From JAKPNF01 sp031556275 (GTDB lineage: Bacteria; Verrucomicrobiota; Verrucomicrobiia; Opitutales; JAKPNF01), in the NCBI GenBank assembly GCA_031556275.1, contig JAVBTG010000088.1, positions 1-13,026 of the forward strand: a DNA stretch of 13,026 bases. Reading direction: 5' to 3'. Below, piece by piece: positions 6,411-13,001 of this stretch. The translations under genes and the position numbers were made by a program. The notes under the pieces are model-generated. The model was not told the origin of the DNA, did not search any database, and saw only the letters and a program-made list of their open reading frames with translations. The number at the start of each line of letters is the position of its first letter. The stretch's first letter is position 1.

Positions 6411-6529
6411 AGTCGGGCGGTGATTACGCTGTGCTACGCACAGTGAGTCAAGTGCTAAGAAATAAAAACAGCACTACTTTTTATTCCATAGGAAACACTC
6501 AAGAGCTTTCAACTAGATTGCGTATGGTC
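6411..6529. other. Lower-GC spacer with overlapping small inverted repeats
   Basis: The 119-bp interval between the two long hairpins is visibly richer in A/T than its surroundings. It holds CTGTGC-TAC-GCACAG (6429-6443). It also holds two mutually exclusive pairs: AGTGCT (6451-6456) with AGCACT (6470-6475), and AATAAAAA (6461-6468) with TTTTTATT (6478-6485). The second arrangement resembles a weak terminator. No gene is evident. Confidence 0.5.
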
Positions 6530-6654
6530 TTCCCGCGCGGAAAAATTTCCCGTGGCTGCGTTCTGCGTCGCCGAAGCAGGGGAGCAGTAGCGTAGTACAG
6601 CCCCCCTACTTCGGCTTCCTTGAACTTCGCCACGGGAAATTTTAACCGTGGGAA
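6530..6654. repeat. Long hairpin repeat, copy 2
   Basis: A second direct copy of the hairpin family, 125 bp. The core GGGAGCAGTAGCGTAGTACA then GCCCCC (6580-6605) differs from copy 1 at 2 of 26 positions. The stems are CCCGTGGC (6549-6556) with GCCACGGG (6629-6636), and GCCGAAG with CTTCGGC. They are replaced relative to copy 1 by different, still complementary bases. This pattern indicates that secondary structure, not primary sequence, is preserved. The right end continues into the inverted cap that stops 23 bp from the asd stop codon. Confidence 0.85.
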
Positions 6655-6702
6655 CGGCAAAAATCGGAGATTTTTGCCGTGTGATACCCGAGGCCTGTCG
6701 CC

Positions 6703-7725
6703 TCAACTAGCCCTGTATTCCTGCGACAGCCTGTGCCAGGCTTCGGCGATTTCGACGGCGTTGAGGGCCGCGCCGCGCCAGAGTTGGTCGCCGGCGACGA
6801 AGAAGCTCAGGCCGTTGTCGAAGACGTCGTTTTTGCGCAGACGGCCTACCCCGCAGATTTCTTTGCCCGAGTAGTCCAAGGGCATCGGGTACTGGTTGTG
6901 GGCGGGGTCGTCGCACAGTTCGGCGCCGTGGAAATTGCGGATGGCTTCGCGGGCCTTTTCGAGGTCCACGGGACGTTCGAACTCGGCGTCGACCGCGATC
7001 GAGTGGGCGCGGAAAACCGGGACGCGCACGCAGGTCGTCGAGCACTTGAGGTTCGGCAGCTCCATGATCTTGCGACCCTCGTTGAGCATCTTCATCTCCT
7101 CCTTGGTGTAGCCGGTGTCGAGAAACTTGTCGACGTGGGGGATGAGGTTGAATGCGATCGTGTGCGGGTAGACGCTGGGCGCGTAGCTTTCGCCCTTGGC
7201 CCATGCTTTCACCTCGTTCTCAAGCTCGATGATGGCGGCCGCGCCCGTGCCGGACACCGCCTGGTAGGTCGAGGCGACGAAGCGCTTCAGTCCAAAAGCC
7301 TGGTGCAGCGGGTACAGCCCCATGAGCGTGATCGCCGTCGAGCAGTTGGGGTTGGCGATAATGCCCTTGTGGCCTTTGATCGCGTGCGCGTTGATCGGCG
7401 GCACTACCAGCGGCACATTCGGGTCCATGCGGTAGCAGGATGAATTGTCAATGACGACGCAGCCGCGCTTGACGGCTTCGGGGGCCAACTTTTCAGAAAT
7501 GAAGCCGCCCGCCGAGAAAATGGCGAAATCCAAGCCCTCGAACGCTTCCGGGGTTGCCTCGCGAATCGTCCACGTCTTATCCTTGTACTGCACTGTCTTT
7601 CCGGCGGAGCGCGCGGACGCCATGGGCACGATTTCGCCGATGGGGAAATCGCGCTCGTGCAGAAGGCGGATCAACTCTTGACCGACGGCGCCCGTGACGC
7701 CGACAATACCGATTTTATACGACAT
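6703..7725 (-). CDS. asd: Aspartate-semialdehyde dehydrogenase
   Basis: Reduces beta-aspartyl phosphate with NADPH to aspartate semialdehyde, the branch point to lysine/diaminopimelate, threonine and methionine. The 340 aa match the usual length. Visible are the nucleotide-binding GVTGAVGQE (9-17), SARSAGK (38-43 region), FSAGG (70-74), the catalytic Cys128 in ANPNCSTA, Gln155 in STYQAVSGTG, and RVPVFRAHS with the conserved Arg and His. The start ATG 7725 gives MSYKIGIVG and overlaps, on the opposite strand, the ATG of the divergent L,D-transpeptidase gene. No Shine-Dalgarno sequence is visible. Its stop lies 23 bp from the repeat cap, whose 11-bp stem with a T5 arm might help end transcription. 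Confidence 0.97.
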   Translation of the reverse strand: MSYKIGIVGVTGAVGQELIRLLHERDFPIGEIVPMASARSAGKTVQYKDKTWTIREATPEAFEGLDFAIFSAGGFISEKLAPEAVKRGCVVIDNSSCYRMDPNVPLVVPPINAHAIKGHKGIIANPNCSTAITLMGLYPLHQAFGLKRFVASTYQAVSGTGAAAIIELENEVKAWAKGESYAPSVYPHTIAFNLIPHVDKFLDTGYTKEEMKMLNEGRKIMELPNLKCSTTCVRVPVFRAHSIAVDAEFERPVDLEKAREAIRNFHGAELCDDPAHNQYPMPLDYSGKEICGVGRLRKNDVFDNGLSFFVAGDQLWRGAALNAVEIAEAWHRLSQEYRAS

Positions 7726-8272
7726 GACCGAGGTTTATAGTGAATGGTTGGAGGCTTGCTTGCGTCCGTGCCCCGATGGGGACACAGATTCAATCCATCA
7801 TTGTTTATACGTCAAAATTGGCGAGCAAAAACTTTACCATTTTTGCGGCAAGACGTTGCGCAAGACCTACCCTGTCTCGACCTCGCGCAAGCCGCCGTGT
7901 TGCGTCGAGAATTCGCTGGGCACGCCGACCGGGTTGCACGAGGTGTGCGAAAAGATCGGTGGCGATGCCCCCGAAGGCATGGTGTTCAAGGGCCGCAAGC
8001 CGACGGGGAAATGTTTTTGGGACTACCCGCCCGAGGAGCGGATGATGAATTTGATCACCACGCGCATCCTGCGTTTGCGCGGGTTGGAGCCGGGGCGCAA
8101 CCAAGGGGGCGACGTGGACACGTTTGGGCGTTATGTTTATATCCACGGAACGAACCATGAGGAACGCCTCGGCACGGCGGACAGCCACGGCTGCATTTTG
8201 CTCTCCAACGCCGACGTGACGGAGCTGTTCGACCTTGTGGACGTAGGCGCGCGGCTGTACATCGCCCTGTGA
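7724..8272 (+). CDS. L,D-transpeptidase (YkuD-domain) family protein without signal peptide
   Basis: A 182-aa protein of the YkuD/ErfK superfamily, whose members cross-link peptidoglycan or attach proteins through a catalytic cysteine. The signature is YIHGTNHEERLGTADSHGCI (139-158): His141, then SHGC with His155 and nucleophile Cys157, followed by LLSNADVTELFDLV. An upstream GTPTGLHEV segment also fits the domain. No N-terminal signal peptide or membrane anchor is seen with either the ATG 7724 or an in-frame GTG at 7694, which is odd for an enzyme acting in the periplasm. The protein has nine cysteines. Its ATG shares the tetranucleotide CATG with the asd start on the other strand, so its promoter must lie inside asd. 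The dinG-like gene follows 4 nt later. Confidence 0.88.
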   Translation: MTEVYSEWLEACLRPCPDGDTDSIHHCLYVKIGEQKLYHFCGKTLRKTYPVSTSRKPPCCVENSLGTPTGLHEVCEKIGGDAPEGMVFKGRKPTGKCFWDYPPEERMMNLITTRILRLRGLEPGRNQGGDVDTFGRYVYIHGTNHEERLGTADSHGCILLSNADVTELFDLVDVGARLYIAL

Positions 8273-8276
8273 GCCA

Positions 8277-10355
8277 ATGATCGGTTTTCTGGACAACGAG
8301 GCGGGCGCGCCGCATGAAAGCACCGCGCAGTCTTTATGGAACGCCCTGCAGCTGGCGGAGCGTTGTTTTGCGCCGGGCGGGTTTTTGCAGACGCAGATGG
8401 GCTTGGCGCATCGGCCGCAACAGGACGCCATGGCCGCCGCCGTGGCCGCGGCGCTGACGGGCGACACGTCGCTGCTCGCCGAGGCGGGGACGGGCGTGGG
8501 AAAAAGTTTGGCGTATTTGATACCCGGGATTTTGGTCGCGTGCGCGTCGAGGCGGCCGCTCGTGGTCTCCACCCACACGATCGCGCTGCAGCAGCAGTTG
8601 CTGCAAAAGGACATCCCGCTGTGCCGCACGTTGTTTGAAAAGACGCCAGAGCTGGGGGCGTTTGCGGATTTTAAAACGGCTCTGCTCATGGGGCGGGCGA
8701 ATTATTTGTGCACGACCCGCCTTGGGCGTGCGATTGAGACGAAGCAGGATTTGTTCTCCGAACACGAGCAGGACGAGCTGTTGCGCATCGTCGAGTGGGC
8801 CACGACGACGCAGACGGGGCTTTTGGAGGAACTCAGCCCTACCCCCTCCCCCGAGATTTGGGAATGGGTGAACGCGGACTCGAACGTGTGCACCACCAAG
8901 CGGTGCGGATGCGACGCGTGTTTTTACCAGCGCGCCCGCGCGTTGGCGGCGAAGGCGCAGGTGCGCATCGTCAACCACAGTTTGCTCTTTGCCCTCATCG
9001 GCGCGGGAGCCGGGCCGCAGAGGGAGCAACGCGGAATTTTGTTTCCCGACGACCGCGTTATTTTGGACGAGGCGCATTTGGTGCCGGACACGGCGACGGA
9101 ATATTTCGGCGAGCACCTTTCCTCGCACGGCATCGACCGCTGGCTGCGGCAACTCTACAATTCCAAGACGCGGCGGGGGTTGCTCAAGCGCGTGGGGACA
9201 AGCCATGACTGCGACGACGTGACCCGCCTGATTGCGCTGGCGCAGGCGTTTTTTGAAAAGGTGAAAGCCGACCATCTTTCCAAGCAGGACTGCGTGCGGC
9301 TGTACGCGCCCGAGTGGGGATCGCTGGAACTGCTGGGGCCGTTGGCGACGCTGGCGAACCGCATCGGCGCTTTGATTTCCTCGGCCAACAGCGAGAACGA
9401 CGCGGACGAGCTGCGCGACTGGCGCGCGCGGCTGACGGGGCTGCGCGCCACGCTCGAAAGCATGCTTTTTCTGGCCGAGCGCGACGACGTGCACTGGCTG
9501 GAGCTTTCGGGGAAAAAGAAAAACATCGTGCATGTGCACACCGCCCCCGTCGACGTGTCGGAGCATTTGCGGCGGTGTTTGTTTTCGCGGCAAACGAGCG
9601 CCGTGTTGACAAGCGCGACGCTGTCGGTCGGAGATGACATGGAGCATTTTAAGGCGCGCGTGGGGGGCGACGGGCAAGAGACGTTGCGCGAAAATTCGCC
9701 GTTTGACTATGAAAAAAACATGCGGGTTTTCATCGCCGCCGACGCGCCCTCCCCCGAGGCGGGCAACGGGGCGATTGACCGCGCGTTTTTGGCGGACAAT
9801 ATTTTGCACTGCGCATGCGCGGTCAAGGGCGGCACGTTGGTGCTGTTTACGAGCCATCAGGATATGAAGGCGGTGGCGGATATTTTGCGCGAAGGTTTAC
9901 AAAAAGCGGGGCGAGCGCTGTTTGTGCAGGGAGAGGAGCTGTCGAGACCGGAATTGGTGAAGCGATTTGCGGCTTGCGGCAATGGTGTTCTGTTCGGCAC
10001 GGACAGTTTTTGGACGGGGGTGGACATCCCCGGGCCCGCGCTCTCGCAGGTGATTATCACGCGGTTGCCTTTTGAAAACCCCTCCGATCCGCTCTTGGAG
10101 GCGCGGTGCGAATGGGTGCGCGACCGCGGGGGGCAACCGTTCGCCGATATCACGCTGCCGGAGGCGTTGCTGAAATTTCGGCAGGGTCTCGGCCGCCTCA
10201 TTCGCAAGGAGACGGACAGGGGGACGCTTGTAATCTTGGACGCGCGCATTTTGAGCAAGCCTTATGGCGGGAGATTCCTCGCCGCGCTGCCGCAGAAGGA
10301 ATACGCGGCCGTCACCAAGGCGAATCGGGCGCAGATATTTAAGCCATTGGATTGA
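8277..10355 (+). CDS. dinG: DinG/XPD-family ATP-dependent DNA helicase with Fe-S cluster motif
   Basis: Superfamily 2 5'-3' DNA helicase of the DinG/YoaA/XPD type, which unwinds R-loops and damaged or recombining DNA. 692 aa. Walker A is AGTGVGKS (70-77) and motif Ia is VVSTHTIALQQQL. Four Fe-S-type cysteines are Cys145 (GRANYLC), Cys205, Cys210 or Cys212, and Cys215 (CFYQRAR). The DEAH box is at 264-267. The C-terminal motor has SATLS, LFTSHQDM, a FGTDSFWTGVDIPG segment and motif VI QGLGRLIRKETDRG, followed by LDAR. No N-terminal exonuclease domain is present. The start ATG 8277 is 4 nt after the L,D-transpeptidase stop, so the two are likely co-transcribed; no Shine-Dalgarno sequence is visible. 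A YoaA-like assignment is equally possible. Confidence 0.93.
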   Translation: MIGFLDNEAGAPHESTAQSLWNALQLAERCFAPGGFLQTQMGLAHRPQQDAMAAAVAAALTGDTSLLAEAGTGVGKSLAYLIPGILVACASRRPLVVSTHTIALQQQLLQKDIPLCRTLFEKTPELGAFADFKTALLMGRANYLCTTRLGRAIETKQDLFSEHEQDELLRIVEWATTTQTGLLEELSPTPSPEIWEWVNADSNVCTTKRCGCDACFYQRARALAAKAQVRIVNHSLLFALIGAGAGPQREQRGILFPDDRVILDEAHLVPDTATEYFGEHLSSHGIDRWLRQLYNSKTRRGLLKRVGTSHDCDDVTRLIALAQAFFEKVKADHLSKQDCVRLYAPEWGSLELLGPLATLANRIGALISSANSENDADELRDWRARLTGLRATLESMLFLAERDDVHWLELSGKKKNIVHVHTAPVDVSEHLRRCLFSRQTSAVLTSATLSVGDDMEHFKARVGGDGQETLRENSPFDYEKNMRVFIAADAPSPEAGNGAIDRAFLADNILHCACAVKGGTLVLFTSHQDMKAVADILREGLQKAGRALFVQGEELSRPELVKRFAACGNGVLFGTDSFWTGVDIPGPALSQVIITRLPFENPSDPLLEARCEWVRDRGGQPFADITLPEALLKFRQGLGRLIRKETDRGTLVILDARILSKPYGGRFLAALPQKEYAAVTKANRAQIFKPLD

Positions 10356-10391
10356 ATCGGCACGGGCTTTTCTTTATAAGTTAAAAATTCC

Positions 10392-11396
10392 ATGAAAAAC
10401 AAAATACCCTTTTTGAGCGTTTTTTTATGCGCTATCGCCCTGTGCGCTCCCCTGCGCGCGGCCGAGGCGCCCAAGCACCTGAGCGTGCTGGCCGTCGGCA
10501 ATAGCTACGACCAAGACATGTCGCAGCAGTTTCCCAAATGGGTCGAGCACTCCGGCAAAGGGCACACGCTGGATCTGACGCTCATCTGCATGGGGGGCAG
10601 TTCGCTGGAGGAGCACTGGCAGTCGGTGGTCGAACTCGCGGGGAAGGCACCCGCCCCGCACAAGAAGACCAAACAGCAGAAAATGCCGCTGCTGTTGGCG
10701 CTCAACAGCCGGAACTGGGATTATGTGACGCTGCACCAAGTGAGCTGGAAATCCCTCTATCTCGACAGCTACGAGCCGTTTTTGGGCGACTTGGTCGGGC
10801 AGGTGAAAAAATACGCGCCCGAGGCGCAGATCGCCTTTTACCAGACATGGGCCTACCGCCCCGACCACGGATTTTTCCAGGAAAAGGGCATCACTGCGCA
10901 AGAGATGCAAAACGCCATTGTCGAAAGCTATCGCGAGCTGAGCAAACGCTATGGGTTCCCCGTGATTCCCGTGGGCGAGGTGTTTTTGCGCGCCACAACC
11001 GAACGCCCGTTTGAAAAGGACCCCAACTTTGATTACGCCAACCCGCCCGCCGGGAAACTGCCCGCCGAAAAAAATTCCCTGCATGTCGGAGCGATGCTGG
11101 ACAAGAACGGAAAACTCAAGTTCGACCCCTCGCACGCGGGGATCGCGGGCGACTATATCATCGGCGGGGTCTGGTACGCCGTGCTGTACGGCGAAGACCC
11201 GATCGGCAACACATGGCGGCCCAAGGGCATGAGCGAGGAGGACGCGCTGTACTACCAAAAGATTATTTCCGAAGTCACCGAGGGACGCCGGTTAAGCGCG
11301 CCCTCCGACAAAAGCAAAATGGCCCCCAAGGAAAAAATCGACTTCTCCAAAGCGGAGGCCATTTTGAAAAAATTGAAGGAGACTCCCGCCAAGTAG
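10392..11396 (+). CDS. Exported SGNH-hydrolase-like protein (DUF4886 type)
   Basis: A 334-aa protein with a clear signal peptide: positive MKNK, hydrophobic core to about residue 20, and an AxA-type site in RAAEA near 22-26. The mature part resembles SGNH/GDSL hydrolases of the DUF4886 group. It has VLAVGNSYDQD with candidate Ser38 (block I), a glycine in MGGSSLEEHW (68-69, block II), YVTLHQVSW at the block III position, and DPSHAG with Asp245 and His248 (block V). The substrate is unknown; relatives are thought to act on carbohydrate or acyl esters. It starts 36 bp after the dinG-like gene, behind an A/T-rich stretch containing TTATAAG that could be a promoter element. No terminator hairpin is visible after the stop, and it converges on the PTS EIIA gene with a 31-bp gap. 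Confidence 0.82.
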   Translation: MKNKIPFLSVFLCAIALCAPLRAAEAPKHLSVLAVGNSYDQDMSQQFPKWVEHSGKGHTLDLTLICMGGSSLEEHWQSVVELAGKAPAPHKKTKQQKMPLLLALNSRNWDYVTLHQVSWKSLYLDSYEPFLGDLVGQVKKYAPEAQIAFYQTWAYRPDHGFFQEKGITAQEMQNAIVESYRELSKRYGFPVIPVGEVFLRATTERPFEKDPNFDYANPPAGKLPAEKNSLHVGAMLDKNGKLKFDPSHAGIAGDYIIGGVWYAVLYGEDPIGNTWRPKGMSEEDALYYQKIISEVTEGRRLSAPSDKSKMAPKEKIDFSKAEAILKKLKETPAK

Positions 11397-11427
11397 GGGT
11401 TGGGGGTTGTTCCGCCGGGCTTACGTG

Positions 11428-11871
11428 TTAGCGCAATGTTTCTTCCAGTTCGCGACGGATGGCCTTTATGTCGGTGACTACGCCGTCCGGTCCTATCAGC
11501 TCGGATTGCTTATGCCAGCGCATCAGCTTTTGGATAAGCTGAAGATAGCCTCCGATCATGGAAGAAGGCACACCCAGCAAAATGATGAGCCGCGCCTTGT
11601 GGTCGGCGTCCGGCCAGTGCACTCCCTCGGGATGCAGGCCCACGACGACCAAGGGGTCGTCCAACCGTTCCACGCGCCCGTGCGGCACGGCGAGGCCGTT
11701 TTCCAGATAGGTGGGAAAACTTTCCTCGCGTTCAAACACCGACTGGCGCAGGCAGGCGTGCACCTCGTCGTCGAGTAATTCCTCCAGCGAACACAGCAGC
11801 GAGGCCAACGCGGCGTCTTGATCCGCCTGCGGGGGGATCTTGGCGACGCGGATGTGCGCGGGCGGGGTCAT
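11428..11871 (-). CDS. PTS EIIA type-2 domain protein (PtsN-like)
   Basis: A 147-aa single-domain protein of the fructose/mannitol/nitrogen EIIA fold. The phosphorylation-site region is ENGLAVPHGRV with His64, preceded by REESFPTYLENG (matching the RExxxxT-x-x-x-G pattern) and followed by a hydrophobic LIILLGVPSS strand and a C-terminal helical part. Such stand-alone domains are phosphorylated by HPr or NPr and act as regulators or sugar-uptake components. No EIIB/EIIC transporter gene is in the window, so a regulatory role is more likely. The start ATG 11871 begins the domain; the same frame is open farther upstream through the preceding gene, but that part shows no relation to the family. 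It follows the ORF ending at 11895 by 23 bp and is probably in its operon. Confidence 0.85.
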   Translation of the reverse strand: MTPPAHIRVAKIPPQADQDAALASLLCSLEELLDDEVHACLRQSVFEREESFPTYLENGLAVPHGRVERLDDPLVVVGLHPEGVHWPDADHKARLIILLGVPSSMIGGYLQLIQKLMRWHKQSELIGPDGVVTDIKAIRRELEETLR

Positions 11872-11894
11872 GAAAAATAGATAAGGCGGATGGG

Positions 11895-12389
11895 CTATGG
11901 CGTCGAGGGTATATTTGAAGGCCACCGCCCGGGGATTATGAGGATTTTTTTGTCGGGCAACAGCACCATGTTGTCCGGAAATAACCCATAATAACGAAAG
12001 GTATCCTTCAATATGCGCGAAATGGGACGATCGCGATAGCCCATCCCTGCCCGGTAGCTCCAGAATAGATCTTTCCACTGCGCCGGTAGAACAAGTTCAT
12101 ATCCGTGCGGGGCGAGCGCGCGGTTCAGGTATTCAATCATCGTCGCGAAATCCGAATCGTCAGGGAGAGCGAACGTAATTTTAATGTCTTTCAATTCTTT
12201 GAGCCTAACGGCCTGTTCGCGCGCGCGTTCGCGCACCAACGCCCAGATGATGACCTCTTGGGCCACCTCCCTGTTGGAGTATCCGCCGCCCGGGATCGGT
12301 TTTTTTTCAAGCCCGGCGTCGATGAACGCCATGACGCTGCGGTCGAAAGGCGCGTAGATCGGAGGAATGGTCAGGAACTGACGCTGCAA
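11895..12389 (-). CDS. Hypothetical protein, downstream half of a frame split by one TAA
   Basis: 164 codons from a TTG at 12389; the first in-frame ATG is at 12332. I do not recognise the family. It is in the same frame as the lipoprotein ORF upstream, separated only by TAA (12404-12402) and four sense codons. No ribosome binding site precedes either start, which suggests it is the C-terminal part of one protein. The section after about residue 68 (DIKITF... then MIEYLNRALAPHGYELVLP... and ILKDTFRYYGLFPDNMVLLP) has an alternating strand-helix-strand pattern like a secretin/TonB short N-terminal domain, and resembles the corresponding part of the upstream ORF. No signal peptide is present. 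It may be a real gene, the distal part of a pseudogene, or produced by readthrough. Confidence 0.55.
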   Translation of the reverse strand: MQRQFLTIPPIYAPFDRSVMAFIDAGLEKKPIPGGGYSNREVAQEVIIWALVRERAREQAVRLKELKDIKITFALPDDSDFATMIEYLNRALAPHGYELVLPAQWKDLFWSYRAGMGYRDRPISRILKDTFRYYGLFPDNMVLLPDKKILIIPGRWPSNIPSTP

Positions 12390-12401
12390 CGGGGTGAGCT
12401 G

Positions 12402-12929
12402 TTATTCGATTTGCATGGCGCGCCGCTTGAACAAATCAAAGGATGTCGCCCCCATGAAACAATAAGCTCCGCCCGAAGGATGGTATTGGGCGCTGTAGTA
12501 CAATTCGTTTAACGCGAACACCTCCGCGTCGGCGGAGGCGTCCAACTGGTTTTTATCCAGCATAACGTATGCCTTCGGCCCTTTGTGGGGCAGATGGACG
12601 AGATACACGTCTTCCCTCACCAAACCCTGTTGCAGGCTATACATCGCGTTGGCGGCGTTCGGATATGTATACGCGAGTTGCGAATCGGACAGTGTGCGCC
12701 GCTTGAGTTCGGGCGCGCATTCGATATGGGCGCCGCAGGCGCTTTCCAAAAGGGCGATCAATTCGCCCAGGGTTCCATTGTTAAATTCCAGACGAATCTC
12801 TTTTTCGCTCCCTGAAGATGTGTTTTCCTGCGCCGGAGACGGGGATTTGTTTTTGACGTGGACGCACCCGACGCACAGGAGCGCGCAACCCAGACAAAAG
12901 GAAAACCATAAGGGTTTGAAAAAGCGCAT
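12402..12929 (-). CDS. Putative lipoprotein, hypothetical; possibly truncated by a nonsense codon
   Basis: 175 aa from ATG 12929. The N-terminus MRFFKPLWFSFCLGCALLCV has a positive n-region, a hydrophobic core and a candidate lipobox ending at Cys22 (CVGC), followed by a Ser/Pro-rich linker, so a lipid-anchored exported protein is likely. The folded part starts with EIRLEFNNGTLGELIALLES and continues through a strand-helix pattern to KAYVMLDKNQ. This is reminiscent of STN-type domains, but that is inference from pattern alone. An in-frame ATG at 12989 would add 20 residues before the signal sequence and is less likely. The stop is followed in frame by another 169 open codons. The function is not known. 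Confidence 0.6.
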   Translation of the reverse strand: MRFFKPLWFSFCLGCALLCVGCVHVKNKSPSPAQENTSSGSEKEIRLEFNNGTLGELIALLESACGAHIECAPELKRRTLSDSQLAYTYPNAANAMYSLQQGLVREDVYLVHLPHKGPKAYVMLDKNQLDASADAEVFALNELYYSAQYHPSGGAYCFMGATSFDLFKRRAMQIE

Positions 12930-12961
12930 GGGCGTAAAGGGGTTTTTAGGAGGGCGTTTTT

Positions 12962-12989
12962 TATTTAAGTCGAAAAATTTTATGAGCAA
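12962..12989 (-). promoter_or_regulatory. Candidate promoter for the lipoprotein-EIIA gene cluster
   Basis: On the minus strand TTGCTC (12989-12984) is followed after 16 bp by TAAATA (12967-12962), 33 bp before the proposed start codon. The region is distinctly A/T-rich compared with its surroundings. Matches to sigma70 consensus are moderate, so this is a weak call. Confidence 0.3.
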
Positions 12990-13001
12990 GAAAGTAATGC
13001 C

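Larger units (their letters stand above)
6260..6679. repeat. Nested 420-bp composite inverted structure: cap, hairpin 1, spacer, hairpin 2, cap
   Basis: This fills most of the 555-bp gene-free stretch between tRNA-Val and asd. The outer ends are 41-bp inverted repeats (6260-6300 against 6679-6639, 35 of 41 identical by eye). Each starts with a perfect 11-bp stem-loop with a 3-nt loop: 6260-6284 (AAAAATC TCC GATTTTT core) and 6655-6679 (AAAAATC GGA GATTTTT). Two bases differ in each stem arm (6262, 6263, 6281 and 6282 against their right-cap counterparts), and these changes are compensatory, so the stems stay perfect. Between the caps lie two direct copies of a long hairpin separated by a lower-GC spacer. 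The remaining 6148-6259 holds only the candidate tRNA promoter. No plausible gene is visible in the whole interval. Confidence 0.85.

Noticed and set aside
6260..6679. CRISPR array or HNH-associated RNA element
   Set aside because: There are only two long diverged palindromic copies, no short regular spacers, no cas genes and no adjacent nuclease gene.
6071..6702. tRNA-Val as an attachment site for an integrated element extending into the repeat region
   Set aside because: The repeats lie on the 5' side of the tRNA, there is no duplicated tRNA 3' end, and no integrase or cargo gene is present.
6254..6706. Short ORFs inside the 6150-6700 repeat region (for example 6254-6595 and 6509-6706)
   Set aside because: They are Arg/Ser-rich readings of the palindromes. 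The two copies vary by paired changes that preserve stems, not codons.
8334..9857. 507-codon open frame on the minus strand opposite the dinG-like gene
   Set aside because: It is rich in Arg, His, Gln and Pro with no recognisable domain, and lies fully antisense to a helicase whose motifs are intact in the plus frame. It is a high-GC shadow.
11872..12078. N-terminal extension of the EIIA protein to 12078
   Set aside because: It overlaps the preceding ORF in another frame and shows no EIIA similarity; the ATG at 11871 starts the domain.
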